Positions 1 to 6,731 of a stretch of DNA of 7,427 nt are shown piece by piece. Under the pieces are notes generated by a model, which was given only the letters and a program-made list of their open reading frames with translations, searched no databases and was not told the origin of the DNA. The first letter of the stretch is position 1, and each line of letters opens with the position of its first letter. This DNA comes from Pseudomonadota bacterium (lineage in GTDB: Bacteria; Pseudomonadota; Gammaproteobacteria; Burkholderiales; Eutrophovitaceae). The translations under genes were made by a program, and so were the position numbers. Location of the stretch: the NCBI GenBank assembly GCA_002704665.1, contig PAHB01000116.1, forward strand, positions 1 through 7,427, given 5' to 3'.

Positions 1-1
1 T

Positions 2-2158
2 GAAGTATTCATAGATTTATATAATGTAGTAAGGAACGGGGTTTTAATTGGAGAACCAAGTTACTCGATAAAAAATGTTGAACGAATATATCGTAAAAAA
101 AGAGACAAAGAAGTAGTAAGTGGAGGGGACTCAATCGTTGTCTATGAGGAGTGGCGCTCTCATGCCGATGGCTTAACGTGGGAAACTTCTGAAATTCTGA
201 AAGCAATCAGAGATTATAATATTGACGACTGTAATTCTACCCAAGAACTAGCTGAATGGCTAAGATTGCAACAATCAACTCATAAGATTGAGTACTCAAG
301 AAAATCTGACGAGGAAGTTAAAATTGAAGACGAGGAGGTAACCGAAGTCACAAAACTTCGTGAGAAACTCCTTGATATGGCCCTGCAAGAAACCGACAAA
401 GATAAAAAAGACATTTTACAAAACTTAGCTTGGCTTCTTGAATTTCATAAACGCGAAAACAAACCGACGTGGTGGCGACTATTTGATCGTTTAGGACTTA
501 CTGAAATAGATCTGAATGATGATATGGACTGTCTTGTGGGTCTAAGAAGAACAAAACGGGAAGCATTTCTACCCACCCCCAGGTCAAGAAATTATGTCTA
601 CGAATATTCATTTGATAAAAACCAACCATTTAAGGGTCAATCAAAAAGCTATTATGTTATTGGGGACGATAATTTTATAGTTAATGCATTAGATCTTAAC
701 GTAGATGAAGGTCTTATCGAGATTCAGTCAAAGCTAACGCCACCAGACAGAGTTTCTCTTGTACCTAATCAATTTGTTAATCCTGATCCAATTCCAGGTG
801 CTATCCAGGATGTAATTGAAAAATTGATTAAGAGTGATTTTAACTCTTCAGCAATTGTAGATTTTTTACAGCGCAAACAACCAAGGTTTCTAAATGGATC
901 AAGGAATGCAATTATAAAAGAGAACTTGTCTGGAAGTGAGTTTATTGACACCATTGTTTCAGTCGCAAACGAACTTGATAATAGTTATTTATGCATTCAA
1001 GGGCCTCCGGGAGCAGGTAAGACTTTCACTGCGCGACATATTATTGCTGACTTAATTGCCAAAGGAAAAACGATTGGCATCTCATCAAATAGTCATAAGG
1101 TTATTATTAATTTAATGGGCGGAGTAGCTGATTATTTGCTAGAGAAAAACATTAATAGTCATTTAATTAAAGTTGGTGGAGATGATGAAGACCTTATTTT
1201 TAATAAAGATAATGTAAGCTTTAGAAAAGACGCCAAAGCTTGTCGTAATGACCTAAATAAACCTTCTACTTGTATTGGTGGAACGGCATGGTTATTTTGT
1301 AATTCACTTCTAACAGAAGAGCATGGAACGGAAAAATTTGACTATTTATTCATAGATGAAGCAGGTCAAGTTTCAATAGCAAATCTAGTTGGAATGAGTC
1401 GAGTTGCAAATAATCTGATTCTAATGGGTGATCAGATGCAATTAGGTCAACCTATTCAAGGGAGTCACCCTGATGAGAGTGGTCAATCTATTTTAGAATA
1501 CCTCTTAAAGGATAAATCCACGATTTCACCAGATATGGGAGTTTTTCTTCCAGAAACATATCGAATGCATCCAGACATCTGCCGTTTAATTTCTGACAAT
1601 GTCTACGATTCCAGATTACATTCTGCTACGGTTACTAAAAGGCATATCGTAAATGTACCTAGAGAAATACTACCTCGCAAACAAGGTATCCATTTCGTTC
1701 CTGTTATTCATGAGGGTAACACTCAAGGAAGTGAAGAGGAGGTTGTAATAATAAAGGATTTGGCCCAGAAGCTTATTAATATTCCTTACTGGTCTGAATA
1801 TCAAGATGGACCACAACGGTTGATAGAATGGTCTGACATGCTTTTTGTAGCGCCGTATAATTATCAAGTAAACCTTTTAAAGGCTGCATTGAATTCAGAT
1901 GCTAGAGTAGGTAGTGTAGATAAATTTCAAGGACAAGAAGCTCCTATTGTTTTTCTTTCAATGTGTGCATCGGATGCGACAGAAAGCCCAAGGGGCATTG
2001 AATTCTTGTTTTCCAAAAATAGACTTAATGTAGCAATTTCCAGAGCCCAATCACTAGCTATTATCGTAGGCTCCCCAACCTTGGCAGAAACTTCCGTCAG
2101 TAATTTGCATCAAATGGAACTTGTTAGCTTCTTTTCAGAAATAGTAAAATTTAGTTGA
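2..2158 (+). CDS. TM0106-type RecB-like nuclease / SF1 helicase, 3' part (5' end outside window)
   Basis: The frame is open from the left edge to TGA at 2156-2158 (718 visible codons), so the start lies outside; a TTG at 266 would cut through the nuclease domain and is not the start. Visible residues 1-85 resemble the end of the RNase H-like (RecB-family, COG2251/TM0106) nuclease: GEPSYSIKNVERIY followed by YNIDDCNSTQELAEWL. The helicase follows: Walker A GPPGAGKT (334-341), Walker B/DEAGQ (452-456), motif III GDQMQLGQP (476-484), ETYRMHPD (from 518), motif V DKFQGQE (640-646) and motif VI NRLNVAISRA (673-682). All SF1 motifs are intact, so the visible half looks functional. Family members are usually about 1,100-1,200 residues, so several hundred N-terminal residues are missing here. 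Expected activity, from the family, is ATP-driven DNA or RNA unwinding coupled to nuclease cleavage in the cytoplasm; the physiological role is poorly defined. It converges on the broken gene at 2207-2790 with a 48-base gap and no clear terminator. Confidence 0.9.
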   Translation, partial: EVFIDLYNVVRNGVLIGEPSYSIKNVERIYRKKRDKEVVSGGDSIVVYEEWRSHADGLTWETSEILKAIRDYNIDDCNSTQELAEWLRLQQSTHKIEYSRKSDEEVKIEDEEVTEVTKLREKLLDMALQETDKDKKDILQNLAWLLEFHKRENKPTWWRLFDRLGLTEIDLNDDMDCLVGLRRTKREAFLPTPRSRNYVYEYSFDKNQPFKGQSKSYYVIGDDNFIVNALDLNVDEGLIEIQSKLTPPDRVSLVPNQFVNPDPIPGAIQDVIEKLIKSDFNSSAIVDFLQRKQPRFLNGSRNAIIKENLSGSEFIDTIVSVANELDNSYLCIQGPPGAGKTFTARHIIADLIAKGKTIGISSNSHKVIINLMGGVADYLLEKNINSHLIKVGGDDEDLIFNKDNVSFRKDAKACRNDLNKPSTCIGGTAWLFCNSLLTEEHGTEKFDYLFIDEAGQVSIANLVGMSRVANNLILMGDQMQLGQPIQGSHPDESGQSILEYLLKDKSTISPDMGVFLPETYRMHPDICRLISDNVYDSRLHSATVTKRHIVNVPREILPRKQGIHFVPVIHEGNTQGSEEEVVIIKDLAQKLINIPYWSEYQDGPQRLIEWSDMLFVAPYNYQVNLLKAALNSDARVGSVDKFQGQEAPIVFLSMCASDATESPRGIEFLFSKNRLNVAISRAQSLAIIVGSPTLAETSVSNLHQMELVSFFSEIVKFS

Positions 2159-2206
2159 GAAAAAGTGAGTTATAGTTGTTAGTATGTTCAATAAATCTCT
2201 CATTTC

Positions 2207-2790
2207 CTATTTATCACGTTCTTTTGGATTTCGGATAAATGGCTTCTCGCTAAATTCTGATGGATCTTTCCAGTCGTGTAGGTTTTCAGTTATGGCGCAA
2301 ATCTCAACGCCTTCGATACCATTATCAGTCTGTATGTATCCCCAAACGTTTCCTAATGTTACGTCATGTAATAATGGTTCTACACTAATGATTTGACCAT
2401 CAGAAATAAGAAAGTTATCTGGACTGTTTTTTTAATATATAGAAGAATTAGATCATAATGTTCAAACTTCGCTTTGGGTATATCGTTTTTGAGGACGAGC
2501 AAAAGTTCGAATTCAAATGTTTTCTCTCCAAACATCAAGAATCCAAAAAAGTATTTTGCTAGTTTTGTCCAACTTCTCTCTCCGTTAATCCTTCCAGTTT
2601 CTTCTAAACTTGGAATCCTCCAAGCATCTAATTTAGATAGAACGCTTAACAATTTCTTTCTATCGGTTTCAATTATTTGGTAGGACAAACAATCTTTCGA
2701 TGCTTCATAGAGCTCTCTATTTGAGATATAATCCGTGTTAGCGTCAGTGCCTGAATATCGGAAACCTAATTCTTTTAAATTTTTTTTCAC
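2207..2790 (-). pseudogene. frameshifted hypothetical gene, ~194 aa when rejoined
   Basis: The first part reads from GTG at 2790 (MKKNLKELGF...) to the T7 run at 2427-2433 (A7 on the coding strand). Staying in frame gives a short run to a stop at 2380. Shifting by -1 (equivalent to adding one A) opens a protein-like continuation, K-N-S-P-D-N-F-L-I-S-D-G..., ending ...RNPKERDK with TAG at 2207-2209. The span is one base short of a multiple of three, matching a single A lost from an A8 run. Alternatives are a sequencing error, a true pseudogene, or slippage at A-AAA-AAA. An in-frame TAG four codons upstream fixes GTG as the earliest start; the Shine-Dalgarno is poor. No family is recognised: the product looks soluble, mixed alpha/beta, with no signal peptide, no obvious catalytic motif, and Trp/Gly-rich stretches such as GNVWGYIQTDNGIEG in the second half. 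Confidence 0.65.
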
Positions 2791-2801
2791 CTTATAACTC
2801 T

Positions 2802-2816
2802 AACACAAGTTGTGTT
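2802..2816. promoter_or_regulatory. perfect palindrome upstream of the GTG start (possible operator)
   Basis: AACACAA-G-TTGTGTT is a perfect 7-bp inverted repeat with a one-base centre, lying 11 bases upstream of the GTG start at 2790. On the - strand a TGTAAT hexamer (2818-2823) sits just before it, so the palindrome would cover the transcription start if that hexamer is the -10 box; no good -35 box is seen. A dimeric repressor site is the simplest reading, but no regulator gene is visible beside it. Confidence 0.35.
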
Positions 2817-2970
2817 GATTACACGATAGATAAATCTTTACGAGGATGTAGAGTCAGATAAACTTTAGAACTAACTGTAAGAACAGAAGGAAAAAAGGAG
2901 GCTGGTAAGAATTATACTTATAGACAAGGTAAAAAAATTAAAGAATTTTACATGGAAAAGATAGTAAGAT

Positions 2971-3159
2971 TTACCAATATGAATGAAATAGCTGATCTAT
3001 CATTTCTTCTATCCAGTTGTTGTCTTTATGATCCGTTTTAGTCCAGCCTTTTGCGTTATAAAGATTGCACGTTATCAAGGGGGTATTAATATAAATCACA
3101 AAGTTATGCATATATTTGTCGATTTGCCAAACTCTTAGTTGATCATCCTTAGTTAAACC
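2971..3159 (-). pseudogene. remnant of an unrecognised gene (C-terminal piece, ~62 aa)
   Basis: A frame open for 62 codons on the - strand ends in TAA at 2971-2973. The translation looks like real protein: it begins GLTKDDQLRVWQIDKYMHNF, continues through NTPLITCNLYNAKGW, and ends NNWIEEMIDQLFHSYW. It is bounded upstream by a stop at 3160-3162 and no good start codon or Shine-Dalgarno precedes it; the first Met is residue 17. The same frame further upstream is full of stops. This suggests the 3' end of a gene whose 5' part was lost or replaced. The family is not recognised. An alternative is a short intact gene starting at that Met (46 residues), which I consider less likely. Confidence 0.4.
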
Positions 3160-3409
3160 TTAAAAATAAGTTGGTTAAGTTTGAAATTTCTAACCCTAAT
3201 TTTCCTGGTTATAAAGAACCTAGGAAAATTCTTAATGATCTAACAAGATGCGAGGAATATCCTAAGGGTATTTTTATGGATGATGAGTATGAGACCTAGG
3301 TTTTACTCCTCTATGGGCAAAGTTAAACGATCGTCACGTGCTTTTAAAACAAATCCTCAAGGAAATAGATGATCCGTATCTAAGCCTCAAATTTTTTAAC
3401 TGTTTTTAA
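3153..3409 (+). pseudogene. possible decayed gene fragment in two frames
   Basis: Two adjacent + strand stretches read like protein but lie in different frames. The first (3153-3299, 48 codons) includes NPNFPGYKEPRKILNDL and PKGIFMDDEYE before a TAG at 3297-3299. The second (3293-3409, 38 codons) includes GFTPLWAKLNDRHVLLKQI and KEIDDPYLSLKFF before TAA at 3407-3409. They would join through one indel near 3293-3300. No convincing start or Shine-Dalgarno is present and the family is not recognised. The fragment abuts the opposite-strand remnant at 2971-3159, so the whole gap looks like debris from recombination. Chance open frames in AT-rich DNA are the main alternative. Confidence 0.3.
3198..3230. 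repeat. long imperfect hairpin within the gene-remnant region
   Basis: The left arm AATTTTCCTGGTT (3198-3210) pairs with AACCTAGGAAAATT (3217-3230) around a six-base loop (ATAAAG), leaving a single bulged base. That is 13 paired positions. Neither strand has a T tract after it, so it is not a typical intrinsic terminator. It falls inside the possible coding fragment at 3153-3409; it could be a recombination scar, a small RNA element or chance. Confidence 0.45.
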
Positions 3410-3462
3410 AACCTCTTAAGCTATCGTAGTTTGATAAATTATAAAAAAAAGTTTGCAGTTAT

Positions 3463-3490
3463 TTGCACTATTACGCTAATGTTGTGTAAT
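3463..3490 (+). promoter_or_regulatory. weak promoter candidate for the GmrSD-type gene
   Basis: A TGTAAT hexamer at 3485-3490 (5 of 6 to the -10 consensus) lies 16 bases after TTGCAC at 3463-3468 (poor -35). Transcription would start near 3497, giving a leader of about 20 bases to the ATG at 3518. The leader shows no clear Shine-Dalgarno, so translation may be weak. Confidence 0.3.
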
Positions 3491-3517
3491 TTTAAGATTA
3501 AGTCGAGTTAATAACAG

Positions 3518-5866
3518 ATGGAATTTAAACCAGATCAGAAATATCAATCAAGCACCGAAAACCTAACAACTATGGCAGCTCACATTAAACACGGCTGGTA
3601 CGTTCCAAGTTATCAACGTGAGTATCGATGGGATGAGGACAACATCGAAACACTACTTAGTGAACTTGTAGATGGATGTAAGAATATAATTAGAGACAAG
3701 AAAGCTTCTGCTTATCTGGGTTGTATCATTCTAGCGGGCTTCGGATCTAATCAGCCGAAGAATCCTACGAACCCTAAGATATCAGCAGGCAACCTACCTA
3801 AGACGTATGACCTAATCATTGATGGGCAACAAAGAATAACTACTCTTTTTATTTTGCTGGCGGCACTCGATAATAAACTCCGAACTCTACAAACCGAACT
3901 TGAGAAAAATAAAGCTTCAGTTCCTGCGAATTTGCAAGCGAACGGGCTTTTATCTAATATTGAGACCCGAAGAGATGACCTCTTAGAAATGTTGTACACG
4001 GTATCATCTAGTGACTCATCTCGAAACAAGTATGAACAACCAAGCGTAATACGCGAAGGAAAAGATGTTTGGAATTCAGAAAACGGTACGTTCGATAGCC
4101 CAATCTCAAAATTTTTAAAATTGTATCATACTCATGGCTTGAGAGCTTTCAATACATTCGAACTGGACACTAATTCTTTGCCTGGCCAATCTAATCAGGC
4201 AGTAAGAGATGCATTTAAAAATATAAAGAATTTTGTTGAAGATGATTTGTTTAATGATGGCCGGTTGGACCGTAGTTGGATAGAAGAATTTAAAAACCAA
4301 AATAGTGAACTCTTTGCGGGTATAATCTGGAGAAGTGACGAAACCATTGAGATTAACCAGGGTGATCTCGATAATCCGGATCTGAATCTGCCAACATTAT
4401 TAGCTACAATCGCGTTTGTCGATTTTGTGATGCTCCGCACACTTATCACCGTTGTGAGAACGGAAGGAGACGAGGCAGACGCTTTAAGCATATTTACTGC
4501 GCTCAACACAACAGGCCAATCGTTAACAGCTTTTGAGACAATGAAGCCCGCGATTAAACTCCAAATACAAAAGTTACCAGCAACTCCGGAAGAAACACTA
4601 GGGGTCGATAGATCGATCAAAAGAATCGAAGCTTATCTGAATGGAACTCAAAAAACTAAGAGTCAGAGAGATAGAATTATTAAACTCACTCCTGATTTTA
4701 TCATCGATTTTGCTAAGCTCTGGACAGGATATAAATGCGGGAAAGCTTTTAAGGATCAGCATACATACCTGAGTGATCGCATTTCAGAATCAAAAAATGT
4801 GGCGGACTTAAATCACATTCTAGAGCATCAAAAGCAATTAGCTGAATACTTAGATAAATTTTGGCCTAATCTAAAACCAGAATTTAGGAAATGTGAGTTT
4901 AATAACGATGACCAAACTTTAAGTGAAGAAACCAAAGTGCTTTTAGCATTCTTGAAAGATTTTAAACATCGGGTCACGGTTCCACTTTTAGTCCAATTTT
5001 ACCAAAAATCACGACAGGAAGAAGATCGGAAAATTTTTGAGGGAGCTGTTAAAGCAGTCAGTGCTTTTAGTATTTTAAGGCGGTTTGTCACAGGATCGAC
5101 AGACGGCATTGATGATGATTACAATAAGCTAATGATCAAAGATGAGAGGGGATTCTGTATAAAGGCTACTAATTGCCATCCTCTCGATATTATAAAACTA
5201 CAAGATGAATTTAAATCACTGCTCAAACGTAAAATAGGTAAGCTCGATAGGGAAGAGTGGATAACACAGTGTAGTCAAGTGCCAATTTACACTCACAGCA
5301 AAGTGATAGCTAAGGTTGCACTTATGCTTGCCTTTGAAAATTCAGTTATGGACGAATCTGATCCTTTATTTTTGAAACGTGCGCGAGAGAATTCGAGAGA
5401 AACATTTACGCTGAACCATTGGAAAGCAAAAGATAAAAGAGACTTCCAGACCATCGAGCACGTTAGCCCTCAGAGTTTTCAACCGAAAGGATGGGAAGCA
5501 GAAATTTATCACACTCCGAGCCTTTGCAACACGATCGGCAACTTAACTTTGCTTCCACAGGATGTAAATTCAGTACTAGGTAATGCTGGGGAAAAAGGAA
5601 ATTTTAGCTGGAAAGAGAAATATTACGCTTACGGTTATATCAGTTCGAAAACGGATGAAGAAGCCAGCACAATAAAACGAGAAGCACTAGATGATGGTGT
5701 GAACCTTCCTGATTCACTAGAAAAAAATTATCGTATCGAAGGATTAGAAGGAATATATTCTTTTGGTAATCAAGGAAAAATATGGAATAGAGATAATATT
5801 GAACGACGCTCAAAAAATTTACTTGGATTGGTTTGGGATAAAGTGTCACCATGGCTCGATATCTAA
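3518..5866 (+). CDS. DUF262-DUF1524 (GmrSD-type) protein, probable type IV restriction endonuclease
   Basis: The 782-residue product has the classic single-chain GmrSD layout. The N-terminal DUF262 (GmrS-like, ParB/Srx-fold NTPase) domain shows YVPSYQREYRW (28-38) and DGQQRITTL (102-110). The C-terminal DUF1524 (GmrD-like, His-Me finger/HNH nuclease) domain shows EHVSPQ (647-652, with H648 the expected catalytic His) and IGNLTLLPQDVNSVLGN (673-689). Both signature motifs are complete, so the enzyme is probably active. In the family, NTP hydrolysis by the DUF262 part drives cleavage of modified DNA such as glucosylated hydroxymethylcytosine phage DNA; the substrate here cannot be read from sequence. 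ATG 3518 is the earliest start, because TAA lies two codons upstream, and it fits the family's N-terminus. The gene stands alone, after a region of gene debris, with a hairpin after its stop. A role in phage or plasmid defence is the likely one. Confidence 0.9.
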   Translation: MEFKPDQKYQSSTENLTTMAAHIKHGWYVPSYQREYRWDEDNIETLLSELVDGCKNIIRDKKASAYLGCIILAGFGSNQPKNPTNPKISAGNLPKTYDLIIDGQQRITTLFILLAALDNKLRTLQTELEKNKASVPANLQANGLLSNIETRRDDLLEMLYTVSSSDSSRNKYEQPSVIREGKDVWNSENGTFDSPISKFLKLYHTHGLRAFNTFELDTNSLPGQSNQAVRDAFKNIKNFVEDDLFNDGRLDRSWIEEFKNQNSELFAGIIWRSDETIEINQGDLDNPDLNLPTLLATIAFVDFVMLRTLITVVRTEGDEADALSIFTALNTTGQSLTAFETMKPAIKLQIQKLPATPEETLGVDRSIKRIEAYLNGTQKTKSQRDRIIKLTPDFIIDFAKLWTGYKCGKAFKDQHTYLSDRISESKNVADLNHILEHQKQLAEYLDKFWPNLKPEFRKCEFNNDDQTLSEETKVLLAFLKDFKHRVTVPLLVQFYQKSRQEEDRKIFEGAVKAVSAFSILRRFVTGSTDGIDDDYNKLMIKDERGFCIKATNCHPLDIIKLQDEFKSLLKRKIGKLDREEWITQCSQVPIYTHSKVIAKVALMLAFENSVMDESDPLFLKRARENSRETFTLNHWKAKDKRDFQTIEHVSPQSFQPKGWEAEIYHTPSLCNTIGNLTLLPQDVNSVLGNAGEKGNFSWKEKYYAYGYISSKTDEEASTIKREALDDGVNLPDSLEKNYRIEGLEGIYSFGNQGKIWNRDNIERRSKNLLGLVWDKVSPWLDI

Positions 5867-5909
5867 TTACAGATTAGTAATTATGATCCTAATTTCTTCG
5901 TTAGTCTTT

Positions 5910-5940
5910 TAGACCAAGCGACAGATTGTCGCTTGGTCTA
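5910..5940. terminator. perfect 14-bp hairpin between convergent genes (probable bidirectional terminator)
   Basis: TAGACCAAGCGACA (5910-5923) pairs perfectly with 5927-5940 around a three-base loop GAT. It lies 44 bases after the GmrSD-type stop and 100 bases past the end of the - strand cassette, where a shared terminator is expected. Neither side has a proper T tract (GTATATAAATATTT follows on the + strand, AAAAGACTAACG on the - strand), so termination efficiency is uncertain. The rest of 5867-6040 is AT-rich with no gene. Confidence 0.55.
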
Positions 5941-6040
5941 GTATATAAATATTTCGATGGGTTAGAATAAATATTTATAGCTTGGCAAATTCAAGCAGCG
6001 AACTGCATTCAACGTTTTGACATTATTTCTAATAAAGTGG

Positions 6041-6388
6041 TTAGTCGTGATTTAAATTAGTCATCATCAATTTAGGCTGATCGCCACCATCAAAAACATG
6101 AATATTTTTTTTACGCCACTCCATCATGGTGACTGCATCTTGGTATTTTCTATTGGTGAGGAAATAGCGATAAAACTGATCAACATAACAGTGAGGTAGA
6201 TTTTCTATTTCATCGATAAAGTCTCCGACAGTATCACAAGACCAAGTGCCACCACCTTCCCAGCTATATCGCCCAATCCAAAAGACACCTGATTTTTGTC
6301 TACCAATATATTGCGTCCAGCATTGGCTATTACCAACGCTGTGTGACTCGATATAGAGACTGTAGTCCCATTTGATTCCACGAGGCAT
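6041..6388 (-). CDS. hypothetical protein, 115 aa, Trp/aromatic-rich (cassette gene 4)
   Basis: This is the last gene of the four-gene - strand cassette, 28 bases after the stop of gene 3. AAGGAG (6396-6401) lies 7 bases before the ATG and supports the start. The product is unrecognised: a soluble-looking protein with no signal peptide or membrane segment, six Trp (7, 24, 37, 43, 49, 91), many Tyr/Phe, three Cys (23, 51, 67) and a central WEGGGTWSCDTVGDF stretch followed by a predicted helical part (FIDEIENLPHCYVDQFYRYF). The C-terminus is polar. Its dense aromatic content is unlike genes 2 and 3, so it may be a binding or immunity-type partner; that is a guess from context only. Confidence 0.8.
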   Translation of the reverse strand: MPRGIKWDYSLYIESHSVGNSQCWTQYIGRQKSGVFWIGRYSWEGGGTWSCDTVGDFIDEIENLPHCYVDQFYRYFLTNRKYQDAVTMMEWRKKNIHVFDGGDQPKLMMTNLNHD

Positions 6389-6416
6389 TATTGTTCTCCT
6401 TTTAATTTCTTACTGC

Positions 6417-6731
6417 TTAAAAATTTATCCGAAAAAAATTAATCAAAAGGTTTGACCAACGAAAAGGTTTTTTTAACCTTGAGCTTTTTCCCGGGCTACT
6501 TGAATTGCTTTTGGTAATGGGGCTAGCAACGACTGAATCCTCGTTAAGAACCGGTTTATCATCTGAAGCAGTTCTTATAAATTGCGATGATATTCCCTTT
6601 TGCTCATCGTTATTTTCTAAGGATTTTGCTTTTGATTGCTCTAACACCTGACCATAATTTGGAGGCGATATTACGAACCCTTGTCTGAAAATCGGACTGT
6701 CTTCTGTTGCTGTTGTTAATGTATATTTCAT
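6417..6731 (-). CDS. hypothetical protein, 104 aa, E-D-x-P-I-F motif and basic C-terminal tail (cassette gene 3)
   Basis: The start is the ATG at 6731, chosen because AAGGAG (6738-6743) lies 6 bases upstream. The same frame is open further up to 6875, but that stretch overlaps gene 2 and has no initiation signal. The N-terminus (MKYTLTTATEDSPIFRQGF) is homologous to gene 2's. A degenerate second copy of the motif appears at 55-71 (ASDDKPVLNEDSVVASP). Residues 72-88 are Ser/Lys-rich linker. The tail 85-104 is basic and strongly hydrophobic (RLKKPFRW...LLINFFRINF). No signal peptide is evident and the family is not recognised. A two-part design, conserved acidic N-terminus plus variable cationic tail, resembles a secreted-peptide precursor, but could also be a small membrane- or nucleic-acid-binding protein. 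Confidence 0.75.
   Translation of the reverse strand: MKYTLTTATEDSPIFRQGFVISPPNYGQVLEQSKAKSLENNDEQKGISSQFIRTASDDKPVLNEDSVVASPITKSNSSSPGKSSRLKKPFRWSNLLINFFRINF

Noticed and set aside
2184..2396. + strand open frame of 70 residues downstream of the nuclease-helicase
   Set aside because: It is antisense to the second half of the frameshifted gene at 2207-2790, whose translation is far more protein-like.
2895..2901. Perfect AAGGAGG, possible ribosome binding site on the + strand
   Set aside because: No ATG, GTG or TTG lies at a usable distance; the frame that follows is short, starts after a stop, and runs antisense to the remnant at 2971-3159.
4195..4620. - strand open frame of 141 residues within the GmrSD-type gene
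   Set aside because: Entirely opposite a confidently identified gene; Ser/Leu-rich shadow translation with no Shine-Dalgarno or known motif.
5945..5978. Direct repeat ATAAATATTT (5945-5954, 5967-5976), the second copy part of a 12-base palindrome
   Set aside because: Very AT-rich and short; expected by chance in this composition and not linked to any other element.
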